Assembly: GCA_019359355.1 (NCBI GenBank) | Contig: JAHHHM010000012.1 | Location: 62,001-126,000, forward strand | Source: Microcoleus vaginatus WJT46-NPBG5 | GTDB lineage: Bacteria; Cyanobacteriota; Cyanobacteriia; Cyanobacteriales; Oscillatoriaceae | Reading direction: 5' to 3' | DNA: 64,000 bases | Shown here: piece by piece, positions 10,519-20,299 of the stretch | Layout: the number at the start of each line of letters is the position of its first letter | Position numbering within the stretch: the first letter of the stretch is position 1 | Translations under genes and position numbers: made by a program | The notes under the pieces: generated by a model | Seen by the model: the letters and a program-made list of their open reading frames with translations, nothing else | What the model was told of the DNA's origin: nothing | Databases searched by the model: none

Positions 10519-11085
10519 ATGCAAAAAATTAAATTCGGATTGATTTCTCTGGCTGGATTGGTGCTTTTCCAAACTGCCGGCATTGCCCAGGAATATGAGG
10601 GGTGTTTTCTGCGGGATCGTAGCGGCAATCTTATCAAATTGACGGATATGTGTCCGACTAGCTCCCAAGAGGGAGTTTCAGCAACCCTAGGAGCTTTTCA
10701 AGTCCCAATTAAACGTCGTGCTTCTGGCATTCCAGTGATAGATGTCATCTTTAATGGCAACCAGACATTCGAGATGATGTTAGATACAGGAGCGAGTGGG
10801 ACGGTGATCACGCCAAAAATGGCACAAGCGCTAGGAGTCAAACAGGATGGGACAGCACGAGTAGAGACTCCCAACGCTAAGAACGTTGAGTTTCCGATTG
10901 GGCGTGTGACTTCTATTAAAGCCGGCAATGCGGTAATTAATAATGTTGCGGTCGCGATTTCACCCACCCTAGAAATTGGATTGCTCGGCCAAGATTTCTT
11001 TAGTAAATATGATGTGACCATTAAAAAAGAAGTCATTGAATTTAACCCGCAAACCGAAACAGCAACACCAGGGCCGGCCAAATAA
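10519..11085 (+). CDS. Retropepsin-like aspartic protease, exported (short paralogue)
   Basis: 188 aa with a Sec-type signal peptide (residues 1-23, ending GIA-QEY). The core has LDTGASGTVIT near residues 88-98 and closes with GLLGQDFFSKYDV. Sequence from IKRRA to the end parallels the upstream gene closely (IKRR, DTGASGTVIT, FPIGRV, NNV, GLLGQDFF), so the pair is a tandem duplication; this copy lacks the long Ala/Pro linker and helical insert. An AAGGAG-like site (10501-10506) lies upstream of the ATG. Two cysteines after the signal peptide (GCFL, MCPT) could form a disulfide. Probably one periplasmic protease per homodimer; heterodimers are conceivable. Confidence 0.87.
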   Translation: MQKIKFGLISLAGLVLFQTAGIAQEYEGCFLRDRSGNLIKLTDMCPTSSQEGVSATLGAFQVPIKRRASGIPVIDVIFNGNQTFEMMLDTGASGTVITPKMAQALGVKQDGTARVETPNAKNVEFPIGRVTSIKAGNAVINNVAVAISPTLEIGLLGQDFFSKYDVTIKKEVIEFNPQTETATPGPAK

Positions 11086-11121
11086 TATCTGGCCTAAAGT
11101 TACCGATTTGCAGTGATGATT

Positions 11122-11152
11122 GTAGGGGCGTAGGCACAGCTTACGCCCCTAC
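11122..11152. terminator. Hairpin terminator between convergent genes
   Basis: GTAGGGGCGTA (11122-11132) and TACGCCCCTAC (11142-11152) form a perfect 11-bp stem, followed on the + strand by TTTATTTTT. It separates the second protease gene from trpD. The sequence resembles a GC-rich hairpin repeat common in cyanobacterial genomes. Confidence 0.8.
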
Positions 11153-11196
11153 TTTATTTTTCTCAGGTTACGGGGTTAAATTTTTTTCAGCCGGCT

Positions 11197-12315
11197 TCAT
11201 GCTTGCGTTTTCAAGAATGTAACGAGCTGCTCTAGCTTTGACCACCCGGCACCACTATGCAGAATATCTTTCGCCAGGGACAGACCGGCTGCGTGGTCTT
11301 CAAGCGGGATAACACCGGCAACTTGGAGGGCTAAAGCCGCATTTAAAGCCACTGCATCTTGTTGCGCCGGCGTTCCCTTGCCTTGCAGAACATTTTGCAG
11401 GATCTGGGCATTTTCTTGAACATCCCCCCCGCGCAGTTGATCCGTCCCTGCCGGTGTTAAACCCAACTGTTGGGGGTTTAAAGTGGCTACCCGCACCTCG
11501 CCGGCTGAAAGAATCGCCAAATCTGTCAGATCTGCTAAGCCGGCTTCATCGAGTTTCTCGCGTCCGTGCAAGACAATCGCAGTCTGAGTTCCCAACTGTC
11601 CTAAAGCTTGGGCGATCGTTGCCACCAACTGAGAATCAAACACGCCAATTACTTGGCCAGTGGGGCGCAAAGGATTAACCAGCGGCCCTAATAAATTAAA
11701 CACCGTCCGCACGCCCAATGCGCGCCGCATGGGTGCTACCGCTTTCAGTGCTGGGTGCCAGCCAGGAGCAAACAGAAACGTAATCCCGACTTCATGAAGT
11801 GCAGCGTACACCTTCTCACCGCCAGCACTTAAATTCATTCCCAGTGCTTCCAGTACGTCAGCGGAACCCACCCGACTTGAAGCCGAGCGATTACCATGTT
11901 TGGCCACCGGCACACCGGCTGCTGCTGCCACAAAGGCAACTGCTGTGGAGATATTAAAGGTTGAGGCTCCATCTCCGCCAGTGCCACAGGTATCAATAAC
12001 CGTGTTCAGTTCGGAATCTCCGCTTCTAAATGAGGGGTGAGGGCTAGCCGCGTCTTGCCTGAGTGGAGAAGATTGAGATTGCAATACCTGAGCCATGCCA
12101 GCTAGCTCGTCAGCTGAGATGCCTTTGCCTTGCATTGCTGCTAAAATTGCCCCCGATAGCACCGGCGGGATTTCTTCATTGAGCCATCCCAGCATCAGTC
12201 CGGCGGCTTGGTAGCGGGTGAGGGACTGGCGATCTAGTAGCTGTTGCAGCAAAGTTGGCCAACTGAGGGCTTCGCTGAGGGCGTCTGTTGCTGCCGGTGA
12301 AGCAGAATCAATCAT
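11197..12315 (-). CDS. trpD: Anthranilate phosphoribosyltransferase
   Basis: Second step of tryptophan biosynthesis: anthranilate plus PRPP gives phosphoribosylanthranilate. 372 aa. The PRPP-binding signature [15 protein letters not shown] lies at residues 110-124, followed by [21 protein letters not shown], the family's second conserved block. A segment near residues 85-103 ([12 protein letters not shown]) is a lineage insertion in the loop before the signature. It stands alone, not in a trp operon, as is usual in cyanobacteria. The start ATG at 12315 fits the helical N-terminal domain. Confidence 0.96.
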   Translation of the reverse strand: MIDSASPAATDALSEALSWPTLLQQLLDRQSLTRYQAAGLMLGWLNEEIPPVLSGAILAAMQGKGISADELAGMAQVLQSQSSPLRQDAASPHPSFRSGDSELNTVIDTCGTGGDGASTFNISTAVAFVAAAAGVPVAKHGNRSASSRVGSADVLEALGMNLSAGGEKVYAALHEVGITFLFAPGWHPALKAVAPMRRALGVRTVFNLLGPLVNPLRPTGQVIGVFDSQLVATIAQALGQLGTQTAIVLHGREKLDEAGLADLTDLAILSAGEVRVATLNPQQLGLTPAGTDQLRGGDVQENAQILQNVLQGKGTPAQQDAVALNAALALQVAGVIPLEDHAAGLSLAKDILHSGAGWSKLEQLVTFLKTQA

Positions 12316-12755
12316 AAAATTTACGCTTTAAGACGGAAGTCACAAATAGCTAGTTTTTTCCAGCTTATAACTTTATGTACTTTCTCTGGCGATCAGTCAT
12401 TGAGTTTGAGAGAAACTCTAAGCTTTAGGATTGGGTTGGCAATTCATAACACACAACAGAAAACTCCTGTTTTCGGGCTTGTGCCGGCATCTCTGGCAGA
12501 TCGGGTGCGCTCAAATCGTCGCGACTGAAGCGGCTTTTGTCAAAACAGGCGAAAGCTAGCAAAGTAGATTTTATGCCGGCAAGCGCGGTTATACTTGCCT
12601 CGATTGGCTCATTAAGGAGTTAAAACAGAATAGTTAGCGGCAAAGTTGTTAAGCAGAGGTTAATTTTTAGGTGTTAGTGCGAGCGTTACAAGCGTATCGC
12701 AGGGATCAGTACAGCTTTGCGTTTACCGACTTAATCAGGCTAGGGTCAATCAGAG
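12316..12755. other. Divergent intergenic region trpD / histidine kinase
   Basis: 440 bp without a supportable gene, containing the promoters of two divergent genes. No conserved RNA structure or hairpin with a long stem was recognised. Confidence 0.4.
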
Positions 12756-14900
12756 ATGGCCGATAAAAGCAAAAATTCAGGTGCATCCAGACGAAATAGT
12801 ATTGCCTTTGGCTATCTAGGAATTGCCGGAACTTTCCTGCTGGCTATTCAATTACTGTTCGGGGCATACCAGATCAATCGGGGATTTAATCAGCAGGTGG
12901 CTGATTTAGAATCCAAAGTAGCCGGTCAAGGTAGATTCCTGGGTGTCGTTAGCCAAAATGCGCTTTCGAGTTCGGACTTCCTCACCCTGGAGTTGCTGAT
13001 GCAACAAATCTCTCAGGATGGCGATATCATTTACGGCGTCGTTCTCAACTCCGAGAAACTTCCCGTCACGCACTTCTTAAAGCGGGACAGCCTCACCATT
13101 TCCCAATCTATCGCAACGATCCAAACAGAGGGTGATATCCTCGCTGCAATTAATCAAGCGCGTCAAGAACCGCTCATTCGTGAAGTTAGCATCCCGATTG
13201 TTTCCCAAAAGCTATTGCTGGGAGAGATCCGACTGGGTTATTCAGTCGCCCATGTTCAAAAACGACTTTACAAATCGGCACTTGTGACTGTTGTCGATTC
13301 AATTTTGGTCAGCATTGGCGTGGCGATGCTGACGGTTGTCTTGTTTAACCGGCAGATCCGAAAACCGCTTCAAGACTTGGCAAATTTAGCGCAAGCACTC
13401 GCTGCCGGTGAGTTGCATCAACGCGCTGAAGGCAGCTCTAAAGACGAAGTTGGCCAGCTCAAGGCGGCTTTTAACAGCATGGCCACCCAATTGCAACAAA
13501 CGCTTTTAAGTCTGGAACAACGCGTCACGGAACACCAGCATATGCAAGAGGCGCTGCAACAAAGTTACAACCTTTTGCAAGTTGTGATTGAAGGAACAAC
13601 GGATGCGATTTACGTGAAAAATATTGAAGGTCGCTATGTGTTGATTAATTCAGCCGGTGCCAGTGTTTTAGGAAAGCCAAGGGAAGAAATTCTCGGCAAG
13701 GATGACACTGAGTTGCTCTCGCCGGAAACCGCCCGTCAAATTATGACGACTGATCGCAAAATTATGCTCAGAGGTGAAACTCAAGTTGTTGAGGAAGTTG
13801 TCACTGTGATGGGCGATTGGCAGCGAGGAATTAGGGCTGATAAAATGCCCACTCCTCGGATTTACTTAACGACTAAAGATGTTTACCACGACCCCCAAGG
13901 CACTGTGATTGGTTTAATTTGCGTGGCACGGGATATTACGGATCGCAAACAATCTGAAGAAGCTTTGCAGCTATCGGAAGCGCAAATGAGAGAGCAAGCC
14001 TTGGAATTAGAAAAAGCTCTGCAAGAAGTGCGGCGCACCCAAGCTCAGTTGGTTCAAAGTGAAAAAATGTCTTCTCTGGGGCAGTTGGTTGCCGGTGTGG
14101 CGCATGAAATTAACAATCCGGTTAATTTTATTTACGGGAACTTGGAATACACAGAAGCTTATCTTGAAGAGTTACAAAAGCTCTTGCATCTCTATCAAAA
14201 ACACTATCCTCATCCACCTATAGAAATTCAGGAAGAGATAGAAACGATTGATTGGGAGTTTATGGAAGAAGACCTTCCTAGAATTTTAGGTTCTATGAAA
14301 AAAGGCGCTGAGCGAATTCGCCAGTTGGTTTTATCCCTGCGGAATTTTTCTCGTCTGGATGAAGCAGAAGCAAAATCTGTTGATTTGCACCAAGGAATTG
14401 ACAGCACACTGGTTATTTTGAACAATCGGCTTAAAGACAACGTAGAAGTGATTAAACACTACGGGCAATTGCCACCCGTCCAGTGTTACCCTGCGCCTCT
14501 CAATCAAGTTTTTATAAATATTATTAATAATGCGATTGATGCTTTGGAAAGTCAACATTCTCCCCGAAAAATAGCGATTCACACGGAGCTAGTTAAAAAT
14601 AAAACGATGAATCAAAGAGGTGAGGATAAGCTGGCTGTTATCAAGTCTGAATCTTCGGTTCTAATTCGGATTATTGATAATGGGCCGGGAATTTCGCCAG
14701 GAATTCAAGACAAAATATTTGACCCGTTTTTTACCACAAAGCCGGTGGGACAAGGCACAGGTTTAGGACTTTCAATTTGCCATCAAATTATTGACAAGCA
14801 TGGGGGTGAAATTTCCGTGAATTCCCAAATTGGTAAGGGAACAGAATTTGTCATTATTCTGCCACTTCAACAAAAACGAACTGCTTCAGTTTCGTTATGA
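12756..14900 (+). CDS. Membrane PAS sensor histidine kinase
   Basis: 714 aa. A transmembrane helix at about 18-42, an extracytoplasmic sensing region of about 135 residues, a second helix near 183-205, a HAMP linker (PLQDLANLAQALAAGELHQR), a PAS domain near 270-400, a coiled coil, then a HisKA dimerisation domain with phospho-acceptor His in VAHEINNPVNFIYGN (about residue 450) and an HATPase domain with the N box INNAIDAL, DNGPGIS and GTGLGLSI. No response regulator is adjacent, so it is an orphan kinase. The kinase half is very similar to that of the next gene, with which it forms a tandem pair 134-146 bp apart. Signal unknown. Confidence 0.92.
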   Translation: MADKSKNSGASRRNSIAFGYLGIAGTFLLAIQLLFGAYQINRGFNQQVADLESKVAGQGRFLGVVSQNALSSSDFLTLELLMQQISQDGDIIYGVVLNSEKLPVTHFLKRDSLTISQSIATIQTEGDILAAINQARQEPLIREVSIPIVSQKLLLGEIRLGYSVAHVQKRLYKSALVTVVDSILVSIGVAMLTVVLFNRQIRKPLQDLANLAQALAAGELHQRAEGSSKDEVGQLKAAFNSMATQLQQTLLSLEQRVTEHQHMQEALQQSYNLLQVVIEGTTDAIYVKNIEGRYVLINSAGASVLGKPREEILGKDDTELLSPETARQIMTTDRKIMLRGETQVVEEVVTVMGDWQRGIRADKMPTPRIYLTTKDVYHDPQGTVIGLICVARDITDRKQSEEALQLSEAQMREQALELEKALQEVRRTQAQLVQSEKMSSLGQLVAGVAHEINNPVNFIYGNLEYTEAYLEELQKLLHLYQKHYPHPPIEIQEEIETIDWEFMEEDLPRILGSMKKGAERIRQLVLSLRNFSRLDEAEAKSVDLHQGIDSTLVILNNRLKDNVEVIKHYGQLPPVQCYPAPLNQVFINIINNAIDALESQHSPRKIAIHTELVKNKTMNQRGEDKLAVIKSESSVLIRIIDNGPGISPGIQDKIFDPFFTTKPVGQGTGLGLSICHQIIDKHGGEISVNSQIGKGTEFVIILPLQQKRTASVSL

Positions 14901-15046
14901 GTGAAGGCCGGCAAACCGTGGTGGCTTAATTCCTTCAACAGTTAAGCTAGAAACTTAGCTGATCAGGGACGGCTCACGTAAAATACGTTGATGTTATAGT
15001 TTGTGCGATTTTAAATTCACAATTAACAAAAACAGTGGTTGCATCT

Positions 15047-17626
15047 ATGCCATGTTTAGAGGAAATCAATAACCGGCTGAAATTAGCGTTGCAAGCCAAC
15101 CACACTGCTATCTGGGAGTGGAATCTCCCCAGCTGTAGGCTAGCTTGGTCTGAAAACCTTGAACCTCTGTTTGGTCTGCCGGCGGGGACGCTGCTAAGCA
15201 GTTACGAAGCGGTTCTGAAAAAAGTTCATCCGGAGGATCAAAGCGTGTTGATCGGGTTGTTTACCCCCGCCGGCATCGCTTGTGAGGATTTCTACATTGA
15301 ATTCCGCATCATCTGGCCAGATGGTAGCGTTCGTTGGATAGCCGGCAGAGGAGAAGTGTTTAAAGACGAGGACGGCAAGCCGGCGCAGATGATGGGGATG
15401 TGTGTGGATATTACCCAAAAAAAGCAGGCTGAAGCCGCGTTGCTGGATGAGCAAAACTTGCTGGCTGCGGTTTTGGATACCACGGATGCTTTGGTGGTGG
15501 TGCTCGACCGGCAGGGACGGATTGTTCACTGCAACCGAGCCGGTTTTGCAACCATCGGCTACAGCTTAGCTGAGGTGCGAGGCCAATTTTTTTGGCAGAT
15601 ATTCCTCACGCCTGAAGCAGTGCCAAATGGGTTGGAATGTTCAAATTTTGAAAGCCAATTTCCGAGGCAGCACGATAGCGAGTGCATGACGCCAGACGGG
15701 ACACGCCGACTCATTGCTTGGTCACATCGTTGCCTTCAAGATGCCAGTGGTTCCCTCAAGTACCGGATCGCCACCGGCATTGATGTCACTGAAAGCGCTA
15801 AAGCTGAGGCTGCACCCACTGAGGAAATTGGCTTTTTAAGTAACCGTGATTGGGAATTTCGGGCCACGTTTGAACAAGCCGGCATGGGTATTGCTCATCT
15901 GGCACTTGATGGCCGGTTTGTACGAGTCAACCAGCGCTTTTGTGAGATTTTAAACTATACAGCGGAGGAACTTCAGTCATTGCAGTTTCAGGATATTACT
16001 CATCCCGAAGATTTGGATACTGATTTCGTTTATATTTCCCAGTTATTACAGAAGCAAATTTTTAGTTACTCCATCGAAAAACGTTACCGCCACAAAGATG
16101 GTTTTTATGTTTGGGCAAATTTAACGCTTTCCCTGGTGCGGGATGTTTCAGGATCGCCTCAGTATGCGATTAGTATCCTTGAAGATATTACTGAGCGCAA
16201 GCAAGGCGAAGAAACGATCCGGCAAAGAGAAATTGAGATGCAATCGATGGTTTCTTTACTCGCAGAAGCTCAAAAAGTGGCTCACGTCGGCTGGTGGGAA
16301 TTTGATGTAGTAACCCAAGCTGTAAATTGGTCAGATGAACTATTTCGCATTGTTGGTTTGGAACCAAGCCAACCTCCTCCCAATTTTTCCGAATATTTGC
16401 GAATGGTTCATCCTGACGATATAAAAGTTGTAACCAAAGCTGTTAAGCAGGTGGTTAATGAAGGACAATCTTATGAATTCGACCAGCGAATTGTACGACC
16501 TGATGGCGAAATAAGATATTTGGCTGCGAAAGGGCAACCAATTTTTGATAATGAAGGTAATGTTATTAAGCTGTTAGGAACTGTTTTAGATATCACTGAA
16601 CGTAAGCTGGCAGAGGAAACGTTGCGGGAATCAGAAGGGCAGCTTGTACGAAAAGCGACTGAGTTGGAACAAACTTTGAAAGCGCTACAGTTAACCCAAG
16701 CTCAGCTCATTCAAACGGAAAAAATGTCAAGTTTGGGGCAGTTAGTTGCCGGAGTGGCGCATGAAATTAACAACCCCATCAATTTTATTTATGGCAATCT
16801 TACTTTTGCCATCCAATACAGTCAAGATTTGCTGGGCTTGATCCACCTCTACCAGCAGGCATACCACACGGGAGAACGAGAGGGAAAGAAAGATGCCGTT
16901 CAGGAGTATATCGAAGCAATTGATTTAGATTATTTGAAGGAAGACTTGCCGCGACTGCTGCGTTCAATGCAACTTGGAGCTGAGCGCATTCGGAGTATTG
17001 TGCTGAGCTTGCGGAATTTTTCGCGGCTGGATGAATCTCAGATGAAGTGGGTGGACATTCACGAGGGAATTGAGAGTACGTTGCTAATTTTGCAACATCG
17101 CCTGAAAGAAAAATCGGGGCGCTATAGGATTCAAATTATCAAGGACTTTGGCAATTTACCTCAAGTTGAGTGCTATCCGGCACAGCTCAATCAGGTATTT
17201 ATAAATATTATAGGCAATGCCATTGATGCGTTAGAATCTTTTGTTCAGTTTCCCCTGCCGGCTGAATCTGAAACAGGAGGTTTAATCAATGAAAAATTGC
17301 AGAAAGTAATTCAGATTCACACTGAATATAATCCCGAACCATCTAGATTGAATTTAGAGTTTTTTCAGGGATCAAAGTTTAAAATAAAAAATCATGTGGT
17401 GATTCACATTGCTGATAATGGCCCTGGAATTTCGCCAAGAATTCAAACCAAGATATTCGATCCATTTTTCACGACGAAGCCAGTGGGAAAAGGCACAGGG
17501 TTAGGGCTTTCAATTTGCTATCAAATTATTGAAAAGCATGGAGGTCAGATTTGGGTAAAGTCTCAACCGGCACAGGGAACGGAGTTTGTGCTAATTCTGC
17601 CGGTTCAGCAAGAGCCGGTGTCCTAA
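15047..17626 (+). CDS. Soluble multi-PAS sensor histidine kinase
   Basis: About 859 aa from the ATG at 15047; a GTG four codons upstream (15035) is equally open and no ribosome site decides. No membrane helix is seen. Four PAS domains in a row are suggested (roughly residues 5-130, 135-255, 265-390 and 405-525), each PAC end marked by D(I/V)T(E/Q)xK or similar. The kinase core has VAHEINNPINFIYGN as the H box, INIIGNAIDAL as N box, then DNGPGISP and GTGLGLSICYQ. It shares the HisKA-HATPase part, including the insert between H and N boxes, with the preceding kinase, but the sensor module differs completely, which suggests duplication plus sensor exchange. Confidence 0.92.
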   Translation: MPCLEEINNRLKLALQANHTAIWEWNLPSCRLAWSENLEPLFGLPAGTLLSSYEAVLKKVHPEDQSVLIGLFTPAGIACEDFYIEFRIIWPDGSVRWIAGRGEVFKDEDGKPAQMMGMCVDITQKKQAEAALLDEQNLLAAVLDTTDALVVVLDRQGRIVHCNRAGFATIGYSLAEVRGQFFWQIFLTPEAVPNGLECSNFESQFPRQHDSECMTPDGTRRLIAWSHRCLQDASGSLKYRIATGIDVTESAKAEAAPTEEIGFLSNRDWEFRATFEQAGMGIAHLALDGRFVRVNQRFCEILNYTAEELQSLQFQDITHPEDLDTDFVYISQLLQKQIFSYSIEKRYRHKDGFYVWANLTLSLVRDVSGSPQYAISILEDITERKQGEETIRQREIEMQSMVSLLAEAQKVAHVGWWEFDVVTQAVNWSDELFRIVGLEPSQPPPNFSEYLRMVHPDDIKVVTKAVKQVVNEGQSYEFDQRIVRPDGEIRYLAAKGQPIFDNEGNVIKLLGTVLDITERKLAEETLRESEGQLVRKATELEQTLKALQLTQAQLIQTEKMSSLGQLVAGVAHEINNPINFIYGNLTFAIQYSQDLLGLIHLYQQAYHTGEREGKKDAVQEYIEAIDLDYLKEDLPRLLRSMQLGAERIRSIVLSLRNFSRLDESQMKWVDIHEGIESTLLILQHRLKEKSGRYRIQIIKDFGNLPQVECYPAQLNQVFINIIGNAIDALESFVQFPLPAESETGGLINEKLQKVIQIHTEYNPEPSRLNLEFFQGSKFKIKNHVVIHIADNGPGISPRIQTKIFDPFFTTKPVGKGTGLGLSICYQIIEKHGGQIWVKSQPAQGTEFVLILPVQQEPVS

Positions 17627-17637
17627 ACGGCTCTTGC
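17608..17637. terminator. Hairpin spanning the kinase stop codon
   Basis: GCAAGAGCCG (17608-17617) pairs perfectly with CGGCTCTTGC (17628-17637) across a 10-nt loop that contains the TAA stop. There is no T run, so it may be an mRNA 3'-end stabiliser rather than an intrinsic terminator. Confidence 0.5.
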
Positions 17638-17811
17638 GATTGAGCGAGGGAGGATGAGGAGCAAATTCTGGATTTTCTCCGTTGAAATTTGCTGTCATGA
17701 GCGCCTCTTGCTGTGAAATAAAATCTATTTAAATCAGCAAACTCCCCCAGAAATTAGTTTAACTGTTCAGCCAAAAATTATCATCAAATGAGATAGCTTG
17801 ACTCAGGAAAT

Positions 17812-18897
17812 TTAAGCAGGTAAACGAATATAAAATGTGGTTCCTTGGCCGGATTTAGATTCAAAATAAATCTGACCGCCATGTGCTTCGACAACTGATT
17901 TGGCAATTGCTGCTCCTAAGCCAGTGCCGCCCCGCTTTCCGCTGGTAACAAACGGTTCAAACACCCGATCTCGAATTGCTTCAGGAATTCCAGGGCCGTT
18001 ATCACTAATGGTAATTTCCACCCATTCTTGAACAGATCGAACCACGAAGTCGATGCGACCGCCACTTCCGTTAAAAGATTCTATAGAGTTATTGACCAAA
18101 TTTTGAAAAACACGCATGAGCTTGTTCTCATCTGCGCTAATTATAATATCTGCTGATTGGAAGACAAACATAACTTTTGCGGATTGAAAATAACCGCGAT
18201 TTAACTTTTGAAAATATTCCATCAGTTCAATAAAATTGATGGGGTATTTTTTAAGTGCTGGGGGTTCGCGTCCAAATTCTAAAACTTCATTGGTCATTTC
18301 CAGCATTCGGGTAAGCTGTGTTTGGATAATCTCACACCACTCCTGAGTGTCTTCATCTGCGTGCATTTCTTTTAACATTGAACTAGCCAGATGAATGCCG
18401 GTGAAGGGACCTTTAAAATCATGAATAATCGTATTCACCATTTCTCCGATTAAAGCCATTTTTTCTTTGTGAACAACTTGATTCACATATCGATCAGTTG
18501 TAGAGCGTAAATGTTGAATTAGGTGACGAAACACGTCGAGGACAACACTACCATTTGTCTTGAGTAAAATTTCCATCAGCCGGTCACGCGGAATTTTGGC
18601 TAACGTTGTATAGCCGCTGGCTGAAGCTCTGGCACTGCGGGGTTGTCCGTCTAATACTCCGAATTCGCCAAAAAAGTCGTTCGCGCCGGCAATGGCAACG
18701 GTTTGATATTTATTCGTGTTGGTGCGCTTACTAAACGCCACTTGACCGTCTAAAACTAGGTAAATGGAGTCTGAGGTTTCGCCTTCTTCAAAAATAACGT
18801 TTTGATCGGAAAAACTCTCCACAGTTGCTAGCTGGCAAAGTTGTGCTGCTTGCGCCGGCTCAAAATAGGCGATAAACCGATGCGATTTCAGATCCAT
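17812..18897 (-). CDS. Cyclic-nucleotide-binding-domain histidine kinase
   Basis: 361 aa, cytoplasmic. Residues 1-130 form a cNMP-binding domain; the phosphate-binding cassette is recognisable as GEFGVLDGQPRSARA at 77-91. A short linker leads to a HisKA-like helix with the putative phospho-acceptor His159 in TIIHDFKGPFTGIH, and an HATPase domain with VNNSIESF, DNGPGIP and GTGLGAAI follows. The order (CNB then kinase) is a known cyanobacterial arrangement. Whether it binds cAMP or cGMP, or neither, cannot be told. It is convergent with the two PAS kinases and has no adjacent response regulator. Confidence 0.9.
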   Translation of the reverse strand: MDLKSHRFIAYFEPAQAAQLCQLATVESFSDQNVIFEEGETSDSIYLVLDGQVAFSKRTNTNKYQTVAIAGANDFFGEFGVLDGQPRSARASASGYTTLAKIPRDRLMEILLKTNGSVVLDVFRHLIQHLRSTTDRYVNQVVHKEKMALIGEMVNTIIHDFKGPFTGIHLASSMLKEMHADEDTQEWCEIIQTQLTRMLEMTNEVLEFGREPPALKKYPINFIELMEYFQKLNRGYFQSAKVMFVFQSADIIISADENKLMRVFQNLVNNSIESFNGSGGRIDFVVRSVQEWVEITISDNGPGIPEAIRDRVFEPFVTSGKRGGTGLGAAIAKSVVEAHGGQIYFESKSGQGTTFYIRLPA

Positions 18898-19086
18898 GCG
18901 AGAGTACCTGCATCGTTAGTCGAGGAAGCTGCTTGATCTATCTTCCCTCAAGTTCACCGATGTGGTAATTTTAACCGGCTTTTCTCTGTGGAATTGCCTG
19001 ATCAGTATGAGGCGATGAGCTTATACAATCGGAGATGAACAAGGAAACTTGCAGGCACACAAACCAAGCCGCAAGGAATTTTTTGC

Positions 19087-20232
19087 TTAGCTTGCATATT
19101 TTCCCAACGCCATTACCGCATTCTGACCGCCAAATCCAAAACTGAAACAAAGTATATTATTTATCTCACTCTGACGCGGCACTTTCACAAAATCTAAATT
19201 ACAGGCCGGCGCTTTCAACCCCACACAAGGCGGTAAAATTTGATACTGCAAAGCCATCAGCGAGAAAGCCGCACCGATTGCGCCGGATGCGCCTAATGTA
19301 TGACCCGTTGCGCCCTTTGTGGAACTCACCGGCACGCCTTGAGGAAACAACCGCTCGATCAAATTCGCTTCAAACTCGTCATTCAATTCGGTGCCGGTGC
19401 CGTGAGCGTGGATGTAATTAATCTCAGATGAGGAAATGCCACTGCGTTTGTAACATTGCTTAACAGATGTGATTGCACTGGCTCCACCTTTGTCTGGGGA
19501 GTTTGCATAACAGGCATCATTTGTCAAACCAAAACCCCGCACTTGTCCGTAAACTCGTGCAGAGCGCTGTCGAGCGAGCTGGGCAGACTCCAGCACAAAC
19601 ACTGCCGCGCCTTCTCCGATCACCAAACCTTCGCGATGCCGGTCAAAAGGATAGCAACCTGTTTTTGCCAAAGCCCCCATTTTGTCAAATCCTGCCAGCG
19701 TCAGTGGTGTCACCGGCGCTTCCACCCCGCCAACAACCACCTGCCGGCACTGCCCTGTTTGAATCAGTTCAAACCCTTGTGCCAGCGCCCACAAGCCGGT
19801 GGCACAGGCGGCCATTGGTGCCAACACCGGCCCGTTTGAGCCAATTTGACGCGCCGCCTTGATCGCCGCCATGTGAGGGAGAGTTTCCAGCCAGGGAGGG
19901 AGCAATTCAACTGTGCTTCCCCTCTGCTGGATAGCGTTCCTTGCTCGCTGTTCCCATCGGCTTTGATAAGCGCGACTTGAGCCAATTACCACGCCACACT
20001 CAGGTGCCGGCAGCCTTAAACCGGCATCTTGCACCGCATCTGCCACAACCTGCTGGGTTAAAGCAGACAAATCGGTAATCGTTGGGCCAATTAGCGCCAA
20101 GGGGCGGGGTGGCTGTTCCGGAAACGGTTGATATTGCTCAATGCCAGACTTACCGGCAAGCAACCGCTGCCAACTGGCTTCAAGCGTCCCTAACGCTGAA
20201 ACCAACCCAATGCCGGTGACAACAACTTCCAC
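19087..20232 (-). CDS. Beta-ketoacyl-ACP synthase (KAS I/II family)
   Basis: 381 aa thiolase-fold condensing enzyme. The catalytic triad is intact: Cys143 in MAACATGLW, His277 in HAHGTGTELND, His311 in KGATGHTLGASG, with Lys306. It is about 35 residues shorter than typical FabF and is not next to acpP or other fab genes, so it may be a second KAS with a specialised acyl chain role rather than the housekeeping FabF. GFGGQNA near the C-terminus is the usual closing motif. Same strand as the cyclophilin gene upstream, separated by an inverted repeat. Confidence 0.88.
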   Translation of the reverse strand: MEVVVTGIGLVSALGTLEASWQRLLAGKSGIEQYQPFPEQPPRPLALIGPTITDLSALTQQVVADAVQDAGLRLPAPECGVVIGSSRAYQSRWEQRARNAIQQRGSTVELLPPWLETLPHMAAIKAARQIGSNGPVLAPMAACATGLWALAQGFELIQTGQCRQVVVGGVEAPVTPLTLAGFDKMGALAKTGCYPFDRHREGLVIGEGAAVFVLESAQLARQRSARVYGQVRGFGLTNDACYANSPDKGGASAITSVKQCYKRSGISSSEINYIHAHGTGTELNDEFEANLIERLFPQGVPVSSTKGATGHTLGASGAIGAAFSLMALQYQILPPCVGLKAPACNLDFVKVPRQSEINNILCFSFGFGGQNAVMALGKYAS

Positions 20233-20252
20233 AATTTAATTCTGAATGCAGG

Positions 20253-20294
20253 GATTTTAGATTTTAAATTGAGTGCAATCTAAAATCTAAAATC
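20253..20294. repeat. Inverted repeat, TTTTAGAT family
   Basis: GATTTTAGATTTTAAATT (20253-20270) and AATCTAAAATCTAAAATC (20277-20294) pair at 17 of 18 positions around a 6-nt loop. It lies in the 67-bp gap between the cyclophilin and KAS genes, both on the minus strand. It could act as a terminator or processing site; it is a member of the dispersed family also seen at 6496, 23005 and 61152. Confidence 0.75.
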
Positions 20295-20299
20295 ATTGA

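Noticed and set aside
19456-19862. Long + strand frames of 127-129 codons antisense to the KAS gene
   Set aside because: Shadows of a GC-rich real gene with intact catalytic residues on the other strand.
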